Assembly: GCF_001633165.1 (NCBI RefSeq)
Contig: NZ_CP015418.1
Span: forward strand, 4,030,001 to 4,094,000
Source: Rhodovulum sulfidophilum DSM 1374
GTDB lineage: Bacteria > Pseudomonadota > Alphaproteobacteria > Rhodobacterales > Rhodobacteraceae
DNA: 64,000 bases
Direction of reading: 5' to 3'
Positions 17,971 to 30,400 of the stretch are shown piece after piece (within the stretch, counting starts at the first letter, position 1; every line of letters starts with the position of its first letter). Position numbers and translations under genes: made by a program. The notes beneath the pieces are model-generated. The model searched no databases. It was not told where the DNA came from and saw only the letters and a program-made list of their open reading frames with translations.

Positions 17971-19005
17971 CTAGACCGGCATCAACGCCCAGTAATCGAG
18001 GTCCAGCAGAACCTCGGGCCGGTACTTGCCATCCGCGCCGCGAAGCTCTCCGGGAACGCCGCCCGCCTTGACCGCCACCAGCCGCAGCCGGATCGCACCG
18101 ACGCCCGGGGCCGAGGTCTCGGCCTTGTCCAGCACCTCGGACCAGGCGCGGACGGTATCGCCCGCGAAGCACGGATTGGCATGGGCCCCGCCATTCAGCC
18201 CGACGATCATCTGCGCATTGGCCAGCCCGTTGAAGGACAGCGCGCGCGCCAGGCTGATGACATGGCCGCCATAGATCAGCCGTCGACCGTCTTCGCGGAA
18301 GGTGGCGTCGAAATGCACCTTGGCGGTGTTCTGCCAGAGCCGGGTGGCCTGCATGTGCTCGGCCTCCTCGACGGTCACGCCGTCGACATGGTCGATCACC
18401 TCGCCGATCTCGTAATCGGCCATCCGGTGCGGCTCGCCCGCCAGGGTGAAATCGTAGCCGGTGAAATCGAGCCCCTCGGGCAGCACCAGATCGCCTGCCG
18501 CCACGACCCCGGCAAGCCGGGGCACCACGGTTTCGGGCGCGGGAGCCTCGAGGTCGCGCTTGCGCACCATCACCCAGCGCACATAGTCGAGCACCAGTTC
18601 GCCCCGCTGATCGAGCCCCCGGGTCCGGACCCAGACCACGCCCGATTTGCCGTTCGAGTTCTGCTTGAGCCCGATCACCTCGGATGCCGACCGCAGCGTG
18701 TCGCCCGGCCGGACCGGCCGATGCCAGCGCCCTTCGGCATAACCGAGATTGGCAACCGCATTCAGCGAGATGTCGGGCACGGTCTTGCCGAAGACCGTGT
18801 GGAAGGCGATCAGATCGTCGAGCGGGGCCGCGCCCAGACCGCAGGCCGCCGCGAAGGCATCCGAGGAATAAAGCGCGTGCCGCGCCGGATACAGCGCGTG
18901 ATAAAGCGCGCGCTCGCCCCCCGACAGGGTCCGCGGCACAGCATGCGGGATCACCTGCCCCACCGCGTAATCCTCGAAGAAACGACCCGGATTGGTCTTG
19001 GCCAT
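17971..19005 (-). CDS. mch: Mesaconyl-CoA hydratase (beta-methylmalyl-CoA dehydratase)
   Basis: A 344-residue MaoC-like double hot-dog hydratase that interconverts mesaconyl-C1-CoA and beta-methylmalyl-CoA in the ethylmalonyl-CoA pathway. The start MAKTNPGRFFEDYAVGQVIPHAVPRTLSGGERALYHALY is as in Rhodobacter enzymes, and the MaoC-type pocket is seen in the segment RRLIYGGHVISLARALSFNG. The neighbour mcl2 acts on related malyl-CoA esters, and the operon context with sdh fits, because succinyl-CoA made by the pathway enters complex II. It lies three bases after the DUF1737 gene. Confidence 0.93.
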   Translation of the reverse strand: MAKTNPGRFFEDYAVGQVIPHAVPRTLSGGERALYHALYPARHALYSSDAFAAACGLGAAPLDDLIAFHTVFGKTVPDISLNAVANLGYAEGRWHRPVRPGDTLRSASEVIGLKQNSNGKSGVVWVRTRGLDQRGELVLDYVRWVMVRKRDLEAPAPETVVPRLAGVVAAGDLVLPEGLDFTGYDFTLAGEPHRMADYEIGEVIDHVDGVTVEEAEHMQATRLWQNTAKVHFDATFREDGRRLIYGGHVISLARALSFNGLANAQMIVGLNGGAHANPCFAGDTVRAWSEVLDKAETSAPGVGAIRLRLVAVKAGGVPGELRGADGKYRPEVLLDLDYWALMPV

Positions 19006-19008
19006 GGC

Positions 19009-19212
19009 TCAGAGCTCTCCCAGTTTCAAATCGGGCGTGTAATCGCCCTCGACATCCTTCACCACCGCCTGGGCGCAGCGCATCTTGCCGCTCGCCGGGT
19101 CATGCGCATAGGCGGGCGCGCCGTAAAGCGCCCAGCCCTGCGCCAGCGCCGCGGTCACCTTGTGGCAGAAGGCGGCGCTGTCTTCCCCGGTCAGGAGCCG
19201 GTAGGCCTGCAT
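19009..19212 (-). CDS. DUF1737 domain protein
   Basis: A 67-residue protein starting MQAYRLLTGEDSAAFCHKVT, with AALAQGWALYGAPAYA and CAQAVVK, the recognisable DUF1737 pattern. Function is unknown. The start overlaps the nnrU stop (TGATG), and mch begins three bases after its stop, so it is embedded in the pathway operon. Confidence 0.8.
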   Translation of the reverse strand: MQAYRLLTGEDSAAFCHKVTAALAQGWALYGAPAYAHDPASGKMRCAQAVVKDVEGDYTPDLKLGEL

Positions 19213-19778
19213 CACGACGTCATCGGCAGCGGCGGAACGCCGGCCCAGAAATGCACGAGGATGATCCCGACATAGAGTGCGATGGCGATCCCCCCGAGCC
19301 GCAGATCGCCCTTCAGAGTGCCGCCGGTATAGCGGGTGACGCCCTTCTCGGAACGGTTGATCAGAACGATCTCGGCCACAGCCCAGGCCCCGAGCCCGCC
19401 GAAGAGGATGATCGAGGCGAGATCCCAGTTCACCAGCAGATGCGCCACCGCCCAGGTGATGAAGCCGTACAGCATCGGGTGGCGAAACCATTGCCGCGCA
19501 TGGCTTTTCGAGCTGCCGACGCCGAACAGCGCTACCGCGCCCAGCATCAGCGTGTTGTTCACATGGACCAGCCAGGACGGCCCGGCAAAGCGGTACGGCA
19601 TCCCCGCGGTCTTGTAGCCGATCACCATCAGCACGACCGAGACCACCAGCGGCACCGCGAACAGCGCCTTCGACGCCATGCCCAGCCTGTCGTCCAGCAT
19701 CGCACGGATGCCCGGGAACAGCCGCTTGAACAGATGCGCGAAGCTCCAGAGAGCCACGCCGAGGATAAGAAGAAACAT
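19212..19778 (-). CDS. nnrU: NnrU family membrane protein
   Basis: A 188-residue polytopic protein with about five membrane segments. The family landmarks LWSFAHLFKR, VHVNNTLMLGAVALFGVGSSK and RQWFRHPMLYG are present. NnrU was named for a link with nitrite and nitric oxide metabolism, but related proteins are widespread in non-denitrifiers. Here it is wedged between mcl2 and mch with overlapping ends, so the physiological link is unclear. Confidence 0.85.
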   Translation of the reverse strand: MFLLILGVALWSFAHLFKRLFPGIRAMLDDRLGMASKALFAVPLVVSVVLMVIGYKTAGMPYRFAGPSWLVHVNNTLMLGAVALFGVGSSKSHARQWFRHPMLYGFITWAVAHLLVNWDLASIILFGGLGAWAVAEIVLINRSEKGVTRYTGGTLKGDLRLGGIAIALYVGIILVHFWAGVPPLPMTS

Positions 19779-20635
19779 CAGACCGCCTCCAGTTCTGCAA
19801 TCGCGGCCGCCTTGGCCAGCGTCTCCCTCGCCGTAACGATATGCAGGTTCTCGACAATGCGGCCATCCACCACGGCGACACCCTGCCCCGCCCGCTCGGC
19901 CTCCTCGAAGGCGGCGATCTGGCGGCGGGCAAGGTCGATCTCGGCCTCGGTCGGGGCGAAGGCGGCATTGGCGATGGCGATCTGCGCCGGGTGGATCAGG
20001 GTCTTGCCGTCAAAGCCCAGATCGCGGCCCTGCTCGCATTCGGCCTTCAGCCCGGCCTCGTCCTTGAAGGCGTTGTAGACCCCGTCGACCGCGACGATGC
20101 CATGGGCCCGCGCGGCCAGCAGGCAATGGGTCAGGCTCGCGGTCAGGGCCAGCCGGTCGGGCCGGAACCGGCAGCCCAGCTCCTTGGCCAGATCGTTGGT
20201 GCCCATCACGAAGCCCTCGAGCCGCGGATGCGCCGCCAGCGCCTCGGCGTTCAGGATGCCCTTCGGCGTCTCCATCATCGCCCAGAGCGGCACATCCGGG
20301 ATCGCGGCGGCCAGATCGTCCAGCTGGGCCGTGGTCTCGACCTTGGGCAGCAGCACCGCATCGGCCCCCGCTCCGGCAATGGCCGCGACATCGTCCCGGC
20401 CCCAGGGCGTGTCGAAGCCGTTCACCCGCACGATCCTGAACCGGCCGCCATAACCGCCCGCCTTCAGCGTCTCGGCCAGAAGGGTCCGGGCCGCGGGCTT
20501 TTCCTCGACGGCGACGGCATCCTCGAGATCGAAGATGATCGCATCGACCGGCAGCCCCCGCGCCTTGTCGAGCGCGCGGTCCTTGGAACCGGGAATGTAC
20601 AGCACCGAACGGAAGGGGCGGGCACGCGGGTCCAT
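19778..20635 (-). CDS. mcl2: (3S)-malyl-CoA thioesterase / CitE-like CoA ester lyase
   Basis: A 285-residue CitE-fold protein with SVLYIPGSKDRALDKA, DAIIFDLEDAVAVEEK, IVRVNGFDTPWG, VLLPKVET and FDGKTLIHPAQI. The length matches Rhodobacter Mcl2, which hydrolyses (3S)-malyl-CoA to malate, rather than the roughly 318-residue lyase Mcl1. Together with a lyase it forms an apparent malate synthase from glyoxylate and acetyl-CoA. Its position at the head of the mch-sdh unit matches the arrangement I recall in R. sphaeroides. Lyase activity cannot be excluded from sequence alone. Confidence 0.85.
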   Translation of the reverse strand: MDPRARPFRSVLYIPGSKDRALDKARGLPVDAIIFDLEDAVAVEEKPAARTLLAETLKAGGYGGRFRIVRVNGFDTPWGRDDVAAIAGAGADAVLLPKVETTAQLDDLAAAIPDVPLWAMMETPKGILNAEALAAHPRLEGFVMGTNDLAKELGCRFRPDRLALTASLTHCLLAARAHGIVAVDGVYNAFKDEAGLKAECEQGRDLGFDGKTLIHPAQIAIANAAFAPTEAEIDLARRQIAAFEEAERAGQGVAVVDGRIVENLHIVTARETLAKAAAIAELEAV

Positions 20636-20659
20636 TGATTCTCCTCCGGAGTCATTTTG

Positions 20660-20710
20660 TTGCGCGAAACCAACACGGCAGGGTCAGAATACGCAACCCC
20701 TTTTGCGCGA
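20660..20710. promoter_or_regulatory. Repeated TTGCGCGA boxes between mcl2 and the secreted-protein gene
   Basis: TTGCGCGA occurs at 20660-20667 and 20703-20710, 43 bp apart, in the 192-bp divergent region and within 75 bp of the mcl2 ATG. The repetition and position suggest a regulatory site, although 8-mers of this composition can recur by chance at this GC level. Confidence 0.25.
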
Positions 20711-20827
20711 CGACGCAGAACCCGCAACGCGCGCCCCGCTAGGCCCGCCTTTGCGAAGCTCACGCAATCTGCAGCGCATGCCTTCGGGTCTGCCCGTTCC
20801 CCCATTGAGCCGCCACAGGAGCCTGCC

Positions 20828-21202
20828 ATGCGCGCCCCCCGCCCCTTCCGCCATCCCGCGATCCTGCCCGTCCTTGCCGCCCTGATGATCCTGCTGCCGC
20901 AGCTGGCGCTGCCCCAGAACCAGGGCCAGAATCAGCGGCAGAACCAAGGGCAGAACCAGAACCAGGCGATCGGGCGCCAATGCGGCCCGCGCGACGGCAT
21001 TCTGGACCAGCTTCGCAACCGCTATGGCGAGTCGCGCCAGGCGATGGGGCTGGCCGGGAACAATGCCGTGGTCGAGATCTTCGCCAATACCCGGACCGGC
21101 ACCTGGACCGTGACCGGCACCTTCGCCAATGGCCTGACCTGCCTCATCGCCAGCGGCGAAGCCTATAATCCGGTCGCAGAGCCCCCGGGCCAGGCGCTCT
21201 GA
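20828..21202 (+). CDS. Secreted protein with Q/N-rich repeat
   Basis: A 124-residue protein. A signal peptide (about 1-29) is followed by a glutamine/asparagine repeat (residues 30-47, units of QNQ with G or R), then a compact conserved domain with RQCGPRDGILDQLRNRYGESRQ, NNAVVEIFANTRTGTWTVTGT and a second cysteine in LTCLIASG, probably disulfide-bonded. Similar exported proteins of unknown role occur in Rhodobacteraceae. AGGAG precedes the ATG by six bases. Confidence 0.75.
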   Translation: MRAPRPFRHPAILPVLAALMILLPQLALPQNQGQNQRQNQGQNQNQAIGRQCGPRDGILDQLRNRYGESRQAMGLAGNNAVVEIFANTRTGTWTVTGTFANGLTCLIASGEAYNPVAEPPGQAL

Positions 21203-21207
21203 CCGGC

Positions 21208-23074
<1,867 letters not shown>

Positions 23075-23110
23075 TTTCTCCGCCGCCGAAAGGCGCGACG
23101 ACATCCGCCT

Positions 23111-23141
23111 GCGCCGCCCTCCGGGCGGCGCGGGTTTTTTT
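23111..23141 (+). terminator. Rho-independent terminator of mdh
   Basis: A 9-bp GC stem (GCGCCGCCC / GGGCGGCGC) with loop TCC at 23111-23131, followed by GGG and seven T residues. This is the clearest intrinsic terminator of the window. Confidence 0.9.
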
Positions 23142-23360
23142 ATTGCCTCCATTCCCGACGCCACCGCGGCGCAGGCCGCGCCTTCGGAGCGCCGCGCCAT
23201 CGACGCGGCTGCGGTCAGCCCCTTCCCTGACGGCGCGGATCGCTTCCGCCGGGCGGCGGACAATTTCGGAAACCTCGTCTTAAGTGTCGCGTACTAAGAG
23301 GGTCGATGTCGGCCCCGAAGCAGAACCGTCGCGGGCGCCTCGCATCGCGAAGGACCAGAG

Positions 23361-25811
23361 ATGACCTCGAACGCAGAAGCCTCGCAAGACACTGCAGATT
23401 TCGAAACCGCCCTTGCCCAGGCTCTCGGGGCGCAGATCCTCGACGAGGCCCATGTTCTGAGCTTCGACATGGAAACCAGAAGCCTGGTTTCCGCCAGCGA
23501 ACCGACGATCTTCCTGCTGGAACTGTCCGAGGATGCGCTCGGAGTGCATGATTTCGACAGTCTGATCGCGTCGCCCGGCCAGACCTCCGACGATCTCTGG
23601 AATCGCGCCGCCGCCGGAACCGGCCCGGTCTGGTCCGGCAGCTTCACCGCCAGCCGGTCGGGCAGTTCGCATCCGATGCAGATGCGCAGCGTCGTCTCGG
23701 TCTGCGCCGATGGCAGCCTGCGGCTGTCGGTGGTGGGCGAACCCGCCTGCTCTGCCCCGCCCGCGACCCAGAAGGCCCCTGCCGAGGTCGACAGCGCCCT
23801 CGCCAGCCTCCGCTACGATGCCGAGGGCCACATCCAGCAGGTTTCGGCACCGATGTGCACGCTATTGGGACAGACGTCCGAAGACCTGATCGGCCAGCAC
23901 ATGCGCCGCCAGGTCGATGCCGAGTTCGGCCGCGGAACAGCCTGGGCCGAGGCCTGGGCCGGACTGCTCCGCGGCGAACGCACGGTCCTCGACATCCCGC
24001 ATCGCCACAGCGGCCACGGCACCGTCTGGACCCGATCGCATCTTCTGCCGCTCACCGATGCCGAGGGCGGATTCGCCGGCGCACAGGAAATCGCCACGGA
24101 CATCACCAGGGAAAGGCGCGATCTCGACCGGATGCGGGCGCGGCACGCCGCGCTCGACAGCCGCCTCGCCATCGCCGAATTCCGTACCGACGGCACGATC
24201 CTCGAGGCCAGCGGAGGGTTCTGCAAGCTGCTCGGGCTGGCACGGGCCGATCTCGACAGCGCAAGCCACAAGACCCTGATGCCCGCCGAATTTACGGGGT
24301 CGCGCCGCTATGACGACTTCTGGAACCGCCTGTCCCGCGGCGAGCCGGTCTCGGGTCTCTTCCGCCATGAGGGCCCCGATGGGCGCATAGTGTGGCTGTC
24401 GTCCTGCTACATGCCGCAGGCCGCCGCCGAGACGGGCGAGGTGCAGTCGGTGCTGTTCGTCGGCCATGACATGACCGAGGCCCGCAAGGCCGAGACCGCG
24501 GCCGAAGGCAGGCTCGACGCACTCGACCGTGCAATGATGGTGGCCGAATACGATAGCGCCGGACGGATCCTCTCTGCGAACGGCATGCTGCTCGACCGCA
24601 TGGGACACCGCATCGAGGATATCCGCGGCAGCAGCCACGGTCTGTTTCTTGAAAAAGGTCGCGACAAGGACGGCACCGAGGCCCGTTTCTGGGAGGATCT
24701 TCGCGACAATGGCGGCTTCTCGGGTGAAATCATGTGGGTCGATGCCGACGGCCGCGAGGTCTGGCTTCACACCGTCTACCACCCCGTCGCAGATCCCGAG
24801 GGCCACTCCGACCGGATCATCCAGATCGCGGTCGACATCACCGATACAAAGCGCCTGATGCTTGATCTCGACGGCAAGTGGCAGGCGGCGCTGAACCATC
24901 AGGCAGTGGTCGAATTCGACCCCGATGGCAAGATCCTGCAGGCCAATGAGGGCTTCCTGCGGCTCGTCGGCCATTCGCTGCGCGAGGTCCGCGGACAATC
25001 GCACAGCTCGTTCTGCCATGGCGACGACATCCGGTCGCCCGCCTATACCGACTTCTGGATGGCGCTGCGCAAGGGCGAGGCGCAATCCGGCCGCTACCGC
25101 CATGTCGCCCGGTTCGACCGCGATCTCTTCATGCTGGCCCATTACACGCCCCTGACCGATTTCCGCGGCGAGGTCGACCGTGTGGTGATGTGCGGCTATG
25201 ACATCTCGTCCCAGGTCGAGCTGGAACGCGCAACCGCCGCCCGGGCACAGGCCTTGACCGCCGAGCTTGGCAGCCTGCACGAGGTCAATGACATGCTGCG
25301 CGGCGATGCCGACCTGCTGGCCCGCACCAACGAGAAGCTGCAGGACAGCGCCCGCAACGGCGACCGCCTGCTCGACGGCGCGCTCAGCGAAATGCGCACC
25401 GCCCGGGAGGCCGCCGACAAAGTCACGGAAATCGTCGATCTGGTCGGAGACATCGCGGTTCAGACGAACCTGCTGGCCTTCAACGCCGCCATCGAGGCGG
25501 CCCGCGCGGGCGAGCATGGCGCGGGCTTTTCCATCGTCGCCGACGAGGTGCGCAAACTTGCCGAACGCAATGGCGAAGCCGCACGCGAGATATCACGCCA
25601 TATCGAACGGGCGAATGACAGCATCCTGCGATCGGCCGATGGCACCGAACAGACGATCGAACGGATCCGCGCCATCGGCAGCATGGCCGAAGAGGCCATC
25701 GGCGGTCTGACCCAGGTGGTCGCTCATGCCGGGGTGGGCGAAGCCGCGGCCGCGACACTGGCGCGCCTTGCAGAAGAGCTCGGCCAGGCGGCCGGGCCCG
25801 ACGGACAATGA
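23361..25811 (+). CDS. Soluble multi-PAS methyl-accepting chemotaxis protein
   Basis: An 816-residue chemoreceptor with no signal peptide or membrane segment, hence cytoplasmic. It has a degenerate PAS-like region (about 30-120), then four further PAS/PAC units (about 148-250, 265-375, 390-500 and 510-625); the last two share the pattern FWxxLRxGxxxxG. A coiled-coil signalling domain follows, with the highly conserved hairpin [20 protein letters not shown] near residue 700 and [15 protein letters not shown]. There is no C-terminal pentapeptide tether. Its stop overlaps the next gene, a triple CheW, as ATGA. No cheA, cheY, cheB or cheR is in the window. The stimulus may be redox, oxygen or a cofactor sensed by PAS. 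Confidence 0.92.
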   Translation: MTSNAEASQDTADFETALAQALGAQILDEAHVLSFDMETRSLVSASEPTIFLLELSEDALGVHDFDSLIASPGQTSDDLWNRAAAGTGPVWSGSFTASRSGSSHPMQMRSVVSVCADGSLRLSVVGEPACSAPPATQKAPAEVDSALASLRYDAEGHIQQVSAPMCTLLGQTSEDLIGQHMRRQVDAEFGRGTAWAEAWAGLLRGERTVLDIPHRHSGHGTVWTRSHLLPLTDAEGGFAGAQEIATDITRERRDLDRMRARHAALDSRLAIAEFRTDGTILEASGGFCKLLGLARADLDSASHKTLMPAEFTGSRRYDDFWNRLSRGEPVSGLFRHEGPDGRIVWLSSCYMPQAAAETGEVQSVLFVGHDMTEARKAETAAEGRLDALDRAMMVAEYDSAGRILSANGMLLDRMGHRIEDIRGSSHGLFLEKGRDKDGTEARFWEDLRDNGGFSGEIMWVDADGREVWLHTVYHPVADPEGHSDRIIQIAVDITDTKRLMLDLDGKWQAALNHQAVVEFDPDGKILQANEGFLRLVGHSLREVRGQSHSSFCHGDDIRSPAYTDFWMALRKGEAQSGRYRHVARFDRDLFMLAHYTPLTDFRGEVDRVVMCGYDISSQVELERATAARAQALTAELGSLHEVNDMLRGDADLLARTNEKLQDSARNGDRLLDGALSEMRTAREAADKVTEIVDLVGDIAVQTNLLAFNAAIEAARAGEHGAGFSIVADEVRKLAERNGEAAREISRHIERANDSILRSADGTEQTIERIRAIGSMAEEAIGGLTQVVAHAGVGEAAAATLARLAEELGQAAGPDGQ

Positions 25812-27394
25812 TGCAAACCGCATCCGAAACCCGCCGCGAAGCGACCTATGCCCTGATGGAGGTGGATGGCGGGGTGATCGGCATCGACATCGAACATCTC
25901 TCAGAAGTCGCTCCGATCGACGCGCTCTCGCCGCTTCTGGTCGCACATCCCGCACTGATGGGCGCGATCCGGCTGCGCGGCCATATCATCCCGGTGGTCG
26001 ATCCGCGCAGCGTCTCGGGCATCGCCCCGACCGGCGCCCCCCCCGGGATCGCCGCGATCCTGAACCAGGGCGACCGCGTGCTGGCACTTGCGGTGAACAC
26101 GATCTCCGGTCTGGCCAGGCTGCCGGACACCGCGGTCCAGCCGCTTGCCGCCGGCGGCGCCGAGACGCCGTTCTTCGTCGGCGGCTTCTTTCACGACGGA
26201 CAACTGGTGAACGCGGTCGACCCGGCCGCGCTGTTCGCTCTGGGCGGGCTGCCCGTTGCCGCCCGGTTTCGCCGCGACGAGCGGCCCCGCAACGGGTCGG
26301 GCGGAGAGGGCCGGGCATATCTGACATTTCGCGCGGGCGGCGCCACCTTTGCCGCCCCTGCGGTCGAGGTCTACCGTACGCTGCCGCGCCAGACCGTCGA
26401 ACGGAATGCGCTGACCGGAGGCGACTGCCTCGGGTCGGTCACCGTCAACGGGTTGCGTGTCCCCGTGCTCGACGCAACCGGCCTTCTGGGGCTCGGCGGC
26501 ACACGCGAACGGCCCGACCCGGAAATCGTGGTCTTCGGCTTTGGCGACGACCGGCTGATCGGGCTCGCGGTCGACGTGATCAGCCGGATCGCGACCTTCC
26601 GTACCGACGACATGCAGCCGCCGCCCGCGCTTCTTGGCAGCGGCGCGGGCGCCATCGCCTCACTGGCCATCGCGGAGGATGGGGCACAGACCTATGTGAT
26701 CGGGGTCGAGCGGCTGCGCGAGATGAAGGGGCTGCAAGCCATCGCCGAAATGTCGGCCCCGGTCAGCCCAAAGCCTGCCGCGCATACCTCCGCCCCGGCG
26801 CGACCGGCCGCCGCCGCAATGCCGGCCCGCCCCTCGGGCATCGGCGCGGAGCCGGTGACGGACACCATCCCGGCCTCCGCACCCGGCGCCCCCTCCGATC
26901 CCGATGCGGGCGAGGCACCCACCCTCTCGCCCGACTCGCTGATCCGCGACCGACGCCGCTACCTGACCTTCCAGGCAGGGATCGCCCATGCCGCGCCGAT
27001 CGAAGCGGTCATACGCATCATCGAACCGCCCTCCGCCATCACGCCGATGATGCACCCGGTCCCCGGTGTGCTCGGCTTCTTCTCGGTCGGCGGCCGGGCA
27101 ACGACGCTGGTCTGCCTGTCCCGGTTTCTGGGCGAAGCCCCGCCGCGCAAGGGCCAGCCTCGCCGGATTTTGCTGGTCGGCCCCGTCGAGCGCAGAATTG
27201 GCTTTCAGGTGTCCTCGGTCGATGGCATCGAGCCTGCAAACTGGCGCGCGCTCAACACCGCCCCCGCGCCGTTTCGCGAAGAGATGGTCAGCCTCGGCCG
27301 CGGTACGGCCCCCCGGCTACTGCCCTGTCTGGACATCTGCCGCCTTGCCGCCGATATCGCCGAACGCTTCCACGACCACAACATCTATGCCTGA
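25808..27394 (+). CDS. Chemotaxis adaptor with three CheW domains
   Basis: A 528-residue protein with three CheW-like SH3 domains at about 10-150, 170-310 and 385-525. Each has the CheW opening ([61 protein letters not shown]) and a [10 protein letters not shown] or [15 protein letters not shown] core. An Ala/Pro-rich linker (about 318-380) separates domains two and three. CheW links receptors to CheA; a tandem triple form could nucleate an unusual receptor array. It is translationally coupled to the soluble multi-PAS receptor, which is its obvious partner. Confidence 0.88.
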   Translation: MMQTASETRREATYALMEVDGGVIGIDIEHLSEVAPIDALSPLLVAHPALMGAIRLRGHIIPVVDPRSVSGIAPTGAPPGIAAILNQGDRVLALAVNTISGLARLPDTAVQPLAAGGAETPFFVGGFFHDGQLVNAVDPAALFALGGLPVAARFRRDERPRNGSGGEGRAYLTFRAGGATFAAPAVEVYRTLPRQTVERNALTGGDCLGSVTVNGLRVPVLDATGLLGLGGTRERPDPEIVVFGFGDDRLIGLAVDVISRIATFRTDDMQPPPALLGSGAGAIASLAIAEDGAQTYVIGVERLREMKGLQAIAEMSAPVSPKPAAHTSAPARPAAAAMPARPSGIGAEPVTDTIPASAPGAPSDPDAGEAPTLSPDSLIRDRRRYLTFQAGIAHAAPIEAVIRIIEPPSAITPMMHPVPGVLGFFSVGGRATTLVCLSRFLGEAPPRKGQPRRILLVGPVERRIGFQVSSVDGIEPANWRALNTAPAPFREEMVSLGRGTAPRLLPCLDICRLAADIAERFHDHNIYA

Positions 27395-27418
27395 GCAAGG
27401 CAGGCCCCGCAGCCGCCC

Positions 27419-30400
27419 TCAGACCGGACCACGGGTCTCGATCCGGCTGCCGGCCGGCTCCTTGTGCACATAGAACCCGTTCGGGATCGCCTCCTGAACC
27501 AGCGGCACATGCGAGATCAGCCCGACTGCCCGGGCATGTCCGACCAGCGCCCCCAGCGCCTGCAGCACCCGGTCGAGCGTCCCGGCGCCGTCTTCGGTGT
27601 CGAGACTGCCGAAGCCTTCATCGATGAAAATCGTGTCGAGCCGCACCTTGCCGCTGGCACTCTCCACCGCATCCGCAAGCCCCAGCGCCAGGGCAAGCGC
27701 GGCGATGAAGGTCTCGCCGCCCGACAGCGTCGCCGTCGGCCGCGCCTTGCCGGTGAACAGATCGAAGACCTGCAACCCCAACCCGCGCCGTCCGCGTCCT
27801 CCGCCCCCTTCGGCCTCGCGCTCCAGCCGGTAGCGCCCGCCGCTCATCGGTCCGAGCCGCCGGTTCGCCGCCGCCAACACCCGGTCGAACATCGCGCCGA
27901 TGGCATAGGTCTCGAGGTCGAGCCCCTGGGGATTGCGCCCGTCGAAAAGCGCCGACAGGCGGCGCAGCGGCGCTGAGGCAGCCTCCTCGGCCTCGAGCCG
28001 CTGCAGCGTTCCGGCCAGGTCGTCGCGAAGCGACGCCAGATGGTCCGACGCATGCGCCGCCGCGGCGCGCCGCTCGGTCGCCTCCGCATGCCGGACCTCG
28101 GCTGCGGCCAGCACCTCACGCAGTTCCGGCAGATCGGGCCGCGTCCGCCCCTCGACCGCCTCGGCCGTGGCCCGAGCGCGTTCTTCCGCCACCGCCAGCG
28201 CGCGACCATGCGCCTCGACCGCGGCCCGGTCCTCCTCCAGCCGGGCGATGGCGGGTTTCAGCGCCGCCAGATCGTCGGCGGAAAGCCCGGTCTCGCCCAG
28301 TCGCCTGGCAAAGGCCTGCCGGGCGCCCTCGTGCCGGGCGCGCGCCTCGGCCATCGCCCGCACCGCCGCCTCATGGCCAGCGCGCGCGGCCAATGCCGCC
28401 TCGCGGGCCTCGGTGGCGGTCTTCATCGCGCCCTGCCGCGCCGCATCGCGGGCCTCGAGCACCGCCTGCCGGGCGGACAGCGCCGCCGTCAGCGCGGTCT
28501 CCGAGCGCAATGCTTCGGGCACCGGCGCCAGCATCGCCTCGATCCGCGCGGCTTCGCGCAGCGCCTCCGCCTCGCGTTCGGCAATGACCTCGCGACAGCG
28601 CTCGCGCGTGTCTTCGGCTGCCCTGACCGCCGCGTCGAGCCGGGCAAGCAGGCCCTCTGCAACGGCAATCTCGGTCTCCGCCCCGAGCGCGGCCAGAGCC
28701 TCATGGTTGGCTTGGATCCGGGTCTTGAGCGTCGCCGTGTCGGTTGCGGGCCGGTCAAGCCCGGCCAGCCGTTCCTGACGGCCAGCCAGCACACCGCGTT
28801 CCGAAGCAAGCGCCCGATCAGCCTCGCGCTGCGCCCGGTCGGCCTCTTCCCATGCCGCCCGCGCCGTCCGCAACGCCGCCTCGGACGCCGAGGCCTCGCC
28901 CGCCCCGGCGGCAGGCGCCGGATGGTCGGTCGCGCCGCAAACCGGACAGGGAGCGCCCGGTTGCAGACCGGCCGCCAGATGCAAGGCCTGGCTCCGCGCC
29001 AGACGACGTTCGGCCGCCTCCATCTCGGCATGCGCGGCGCGACTCCGGCGCGCGGCGTGTTCCTGGGCCCGAACCAGCCGGGCAACGGCCTCGGTGGTCT
29101 CACTGACGTCGCGGGTCGCGGCCTCGACGCTCAGCACGGCCTTCATCTCGGTTTCGAGCGCCTGCAGCCGGGCGGACAGCAGCGCGCGATTGGCCGATGT
29201 CTGCCGTGCCGCCTGCACCGCCTCGGCCGCCTTGCCGCGCTGCGCCATGCGCTGAGCCAGCGCCCCCTGCGCGGCGGAATGCTCGGCCCGTGCCGCCTCG
29301 GCCCCGGCCTGCGCCTCTTCCGCGCGCTGCCGCAGCTCGGCCGCCGCCACAAGCGTCTGGGCATGACGCTTCAGCGTCTCGACCTCGCGGCGCAGCGCCT
29401 CGGTTTCGGGCCCGCGCGCCGTCTCGGCCTCCTGCCGCGCCGCCGCGCGCGTCGCGGCGGTCTTGACGGTTTCAAGACGCGCCTCGGCCGCATCCATCCG
29501 TTCGGACGCCGACTCGGCCTCGCGCGCGGCCTCGACAACCTGCGCCTCGAGATCGAGCAGCAGCCGCGCGCGATCGGCCCGGCGGACCTGCGCGGCCAGC
29601 TCGGCCATCGCGGGCCCGGCCTCGCGGATCCCGGCCAGCGCCTGGTCTGCCGCCGCCGCCGCCAGAAACCGCGCCTCGGTCTGTTCTGCCGCGCTCAGCT
29701 CCGCACGGGACGCCACCGCCTCGCGCGTTGCCGCCGTCTCGGCGGTCCGGGCCTCGGCCAGCCGCGCCTCGGCCCCGGCAAGACCGGTCTCGAGCGCCTC
29801 CATCCCCTCGAAACCCTCGGCCGCAAGCCGTCCCTCGCAGACCGCACGCGCCTCGCGCAGGGTCCGTTCCAGCATCTCGGCCTCGGTCTTCATCATCGCG
29901 GCGAGGCGGCGGTAGATCGAGACATCGAAAAGCTCGCGCAGGATCTCGAGCCGCTCGCGGGTGCGTGCGGCCAGGAAGGTCTCGAACCGACCCTGCGGCA
30001 GCAGCACGATCTGACGGAACTGGTGCGACCCATAGCCCAGAAGCTCTGTGACCGCCGCCGAGACCGCGCCCACCTTCTTTTCGGCCAGGATCTTGCCGCG
30101 CCCCTCGGCCCCGATCCGGTCGAGCGGCAGCCCGGTCGCGTCGAAAAGATAGGCCTCATGCGGGTCGCGGGTCTCGCCGCTGCCGCGGGTCTTGGGCCGC
30201 GACTGATCGGGACGGCGCAAGAGCACATAGCGCCGCTCGCCCAGATCGAACACGAACTCGACCTCGGTCGGCATGTCCGGATCGGCATGATCGGCACGGA
30301 GCGAGGGCGCGTCCTGCTCGGCCCGCGCGGCCTCGCCGAACAGCGCGAAGGTCATCGCGCTGAAGATCGTCGACTTGCCCGAGCCGGTCCGGCCGTAGAT

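Noticed and set aside
23281..23307. Possible sigma-28 flagellar promoter before the chemoreceptor gene
   Set aside because: TAAG is present but the -10 half (GGGTCGAT) departs too far from GCCGATAA.
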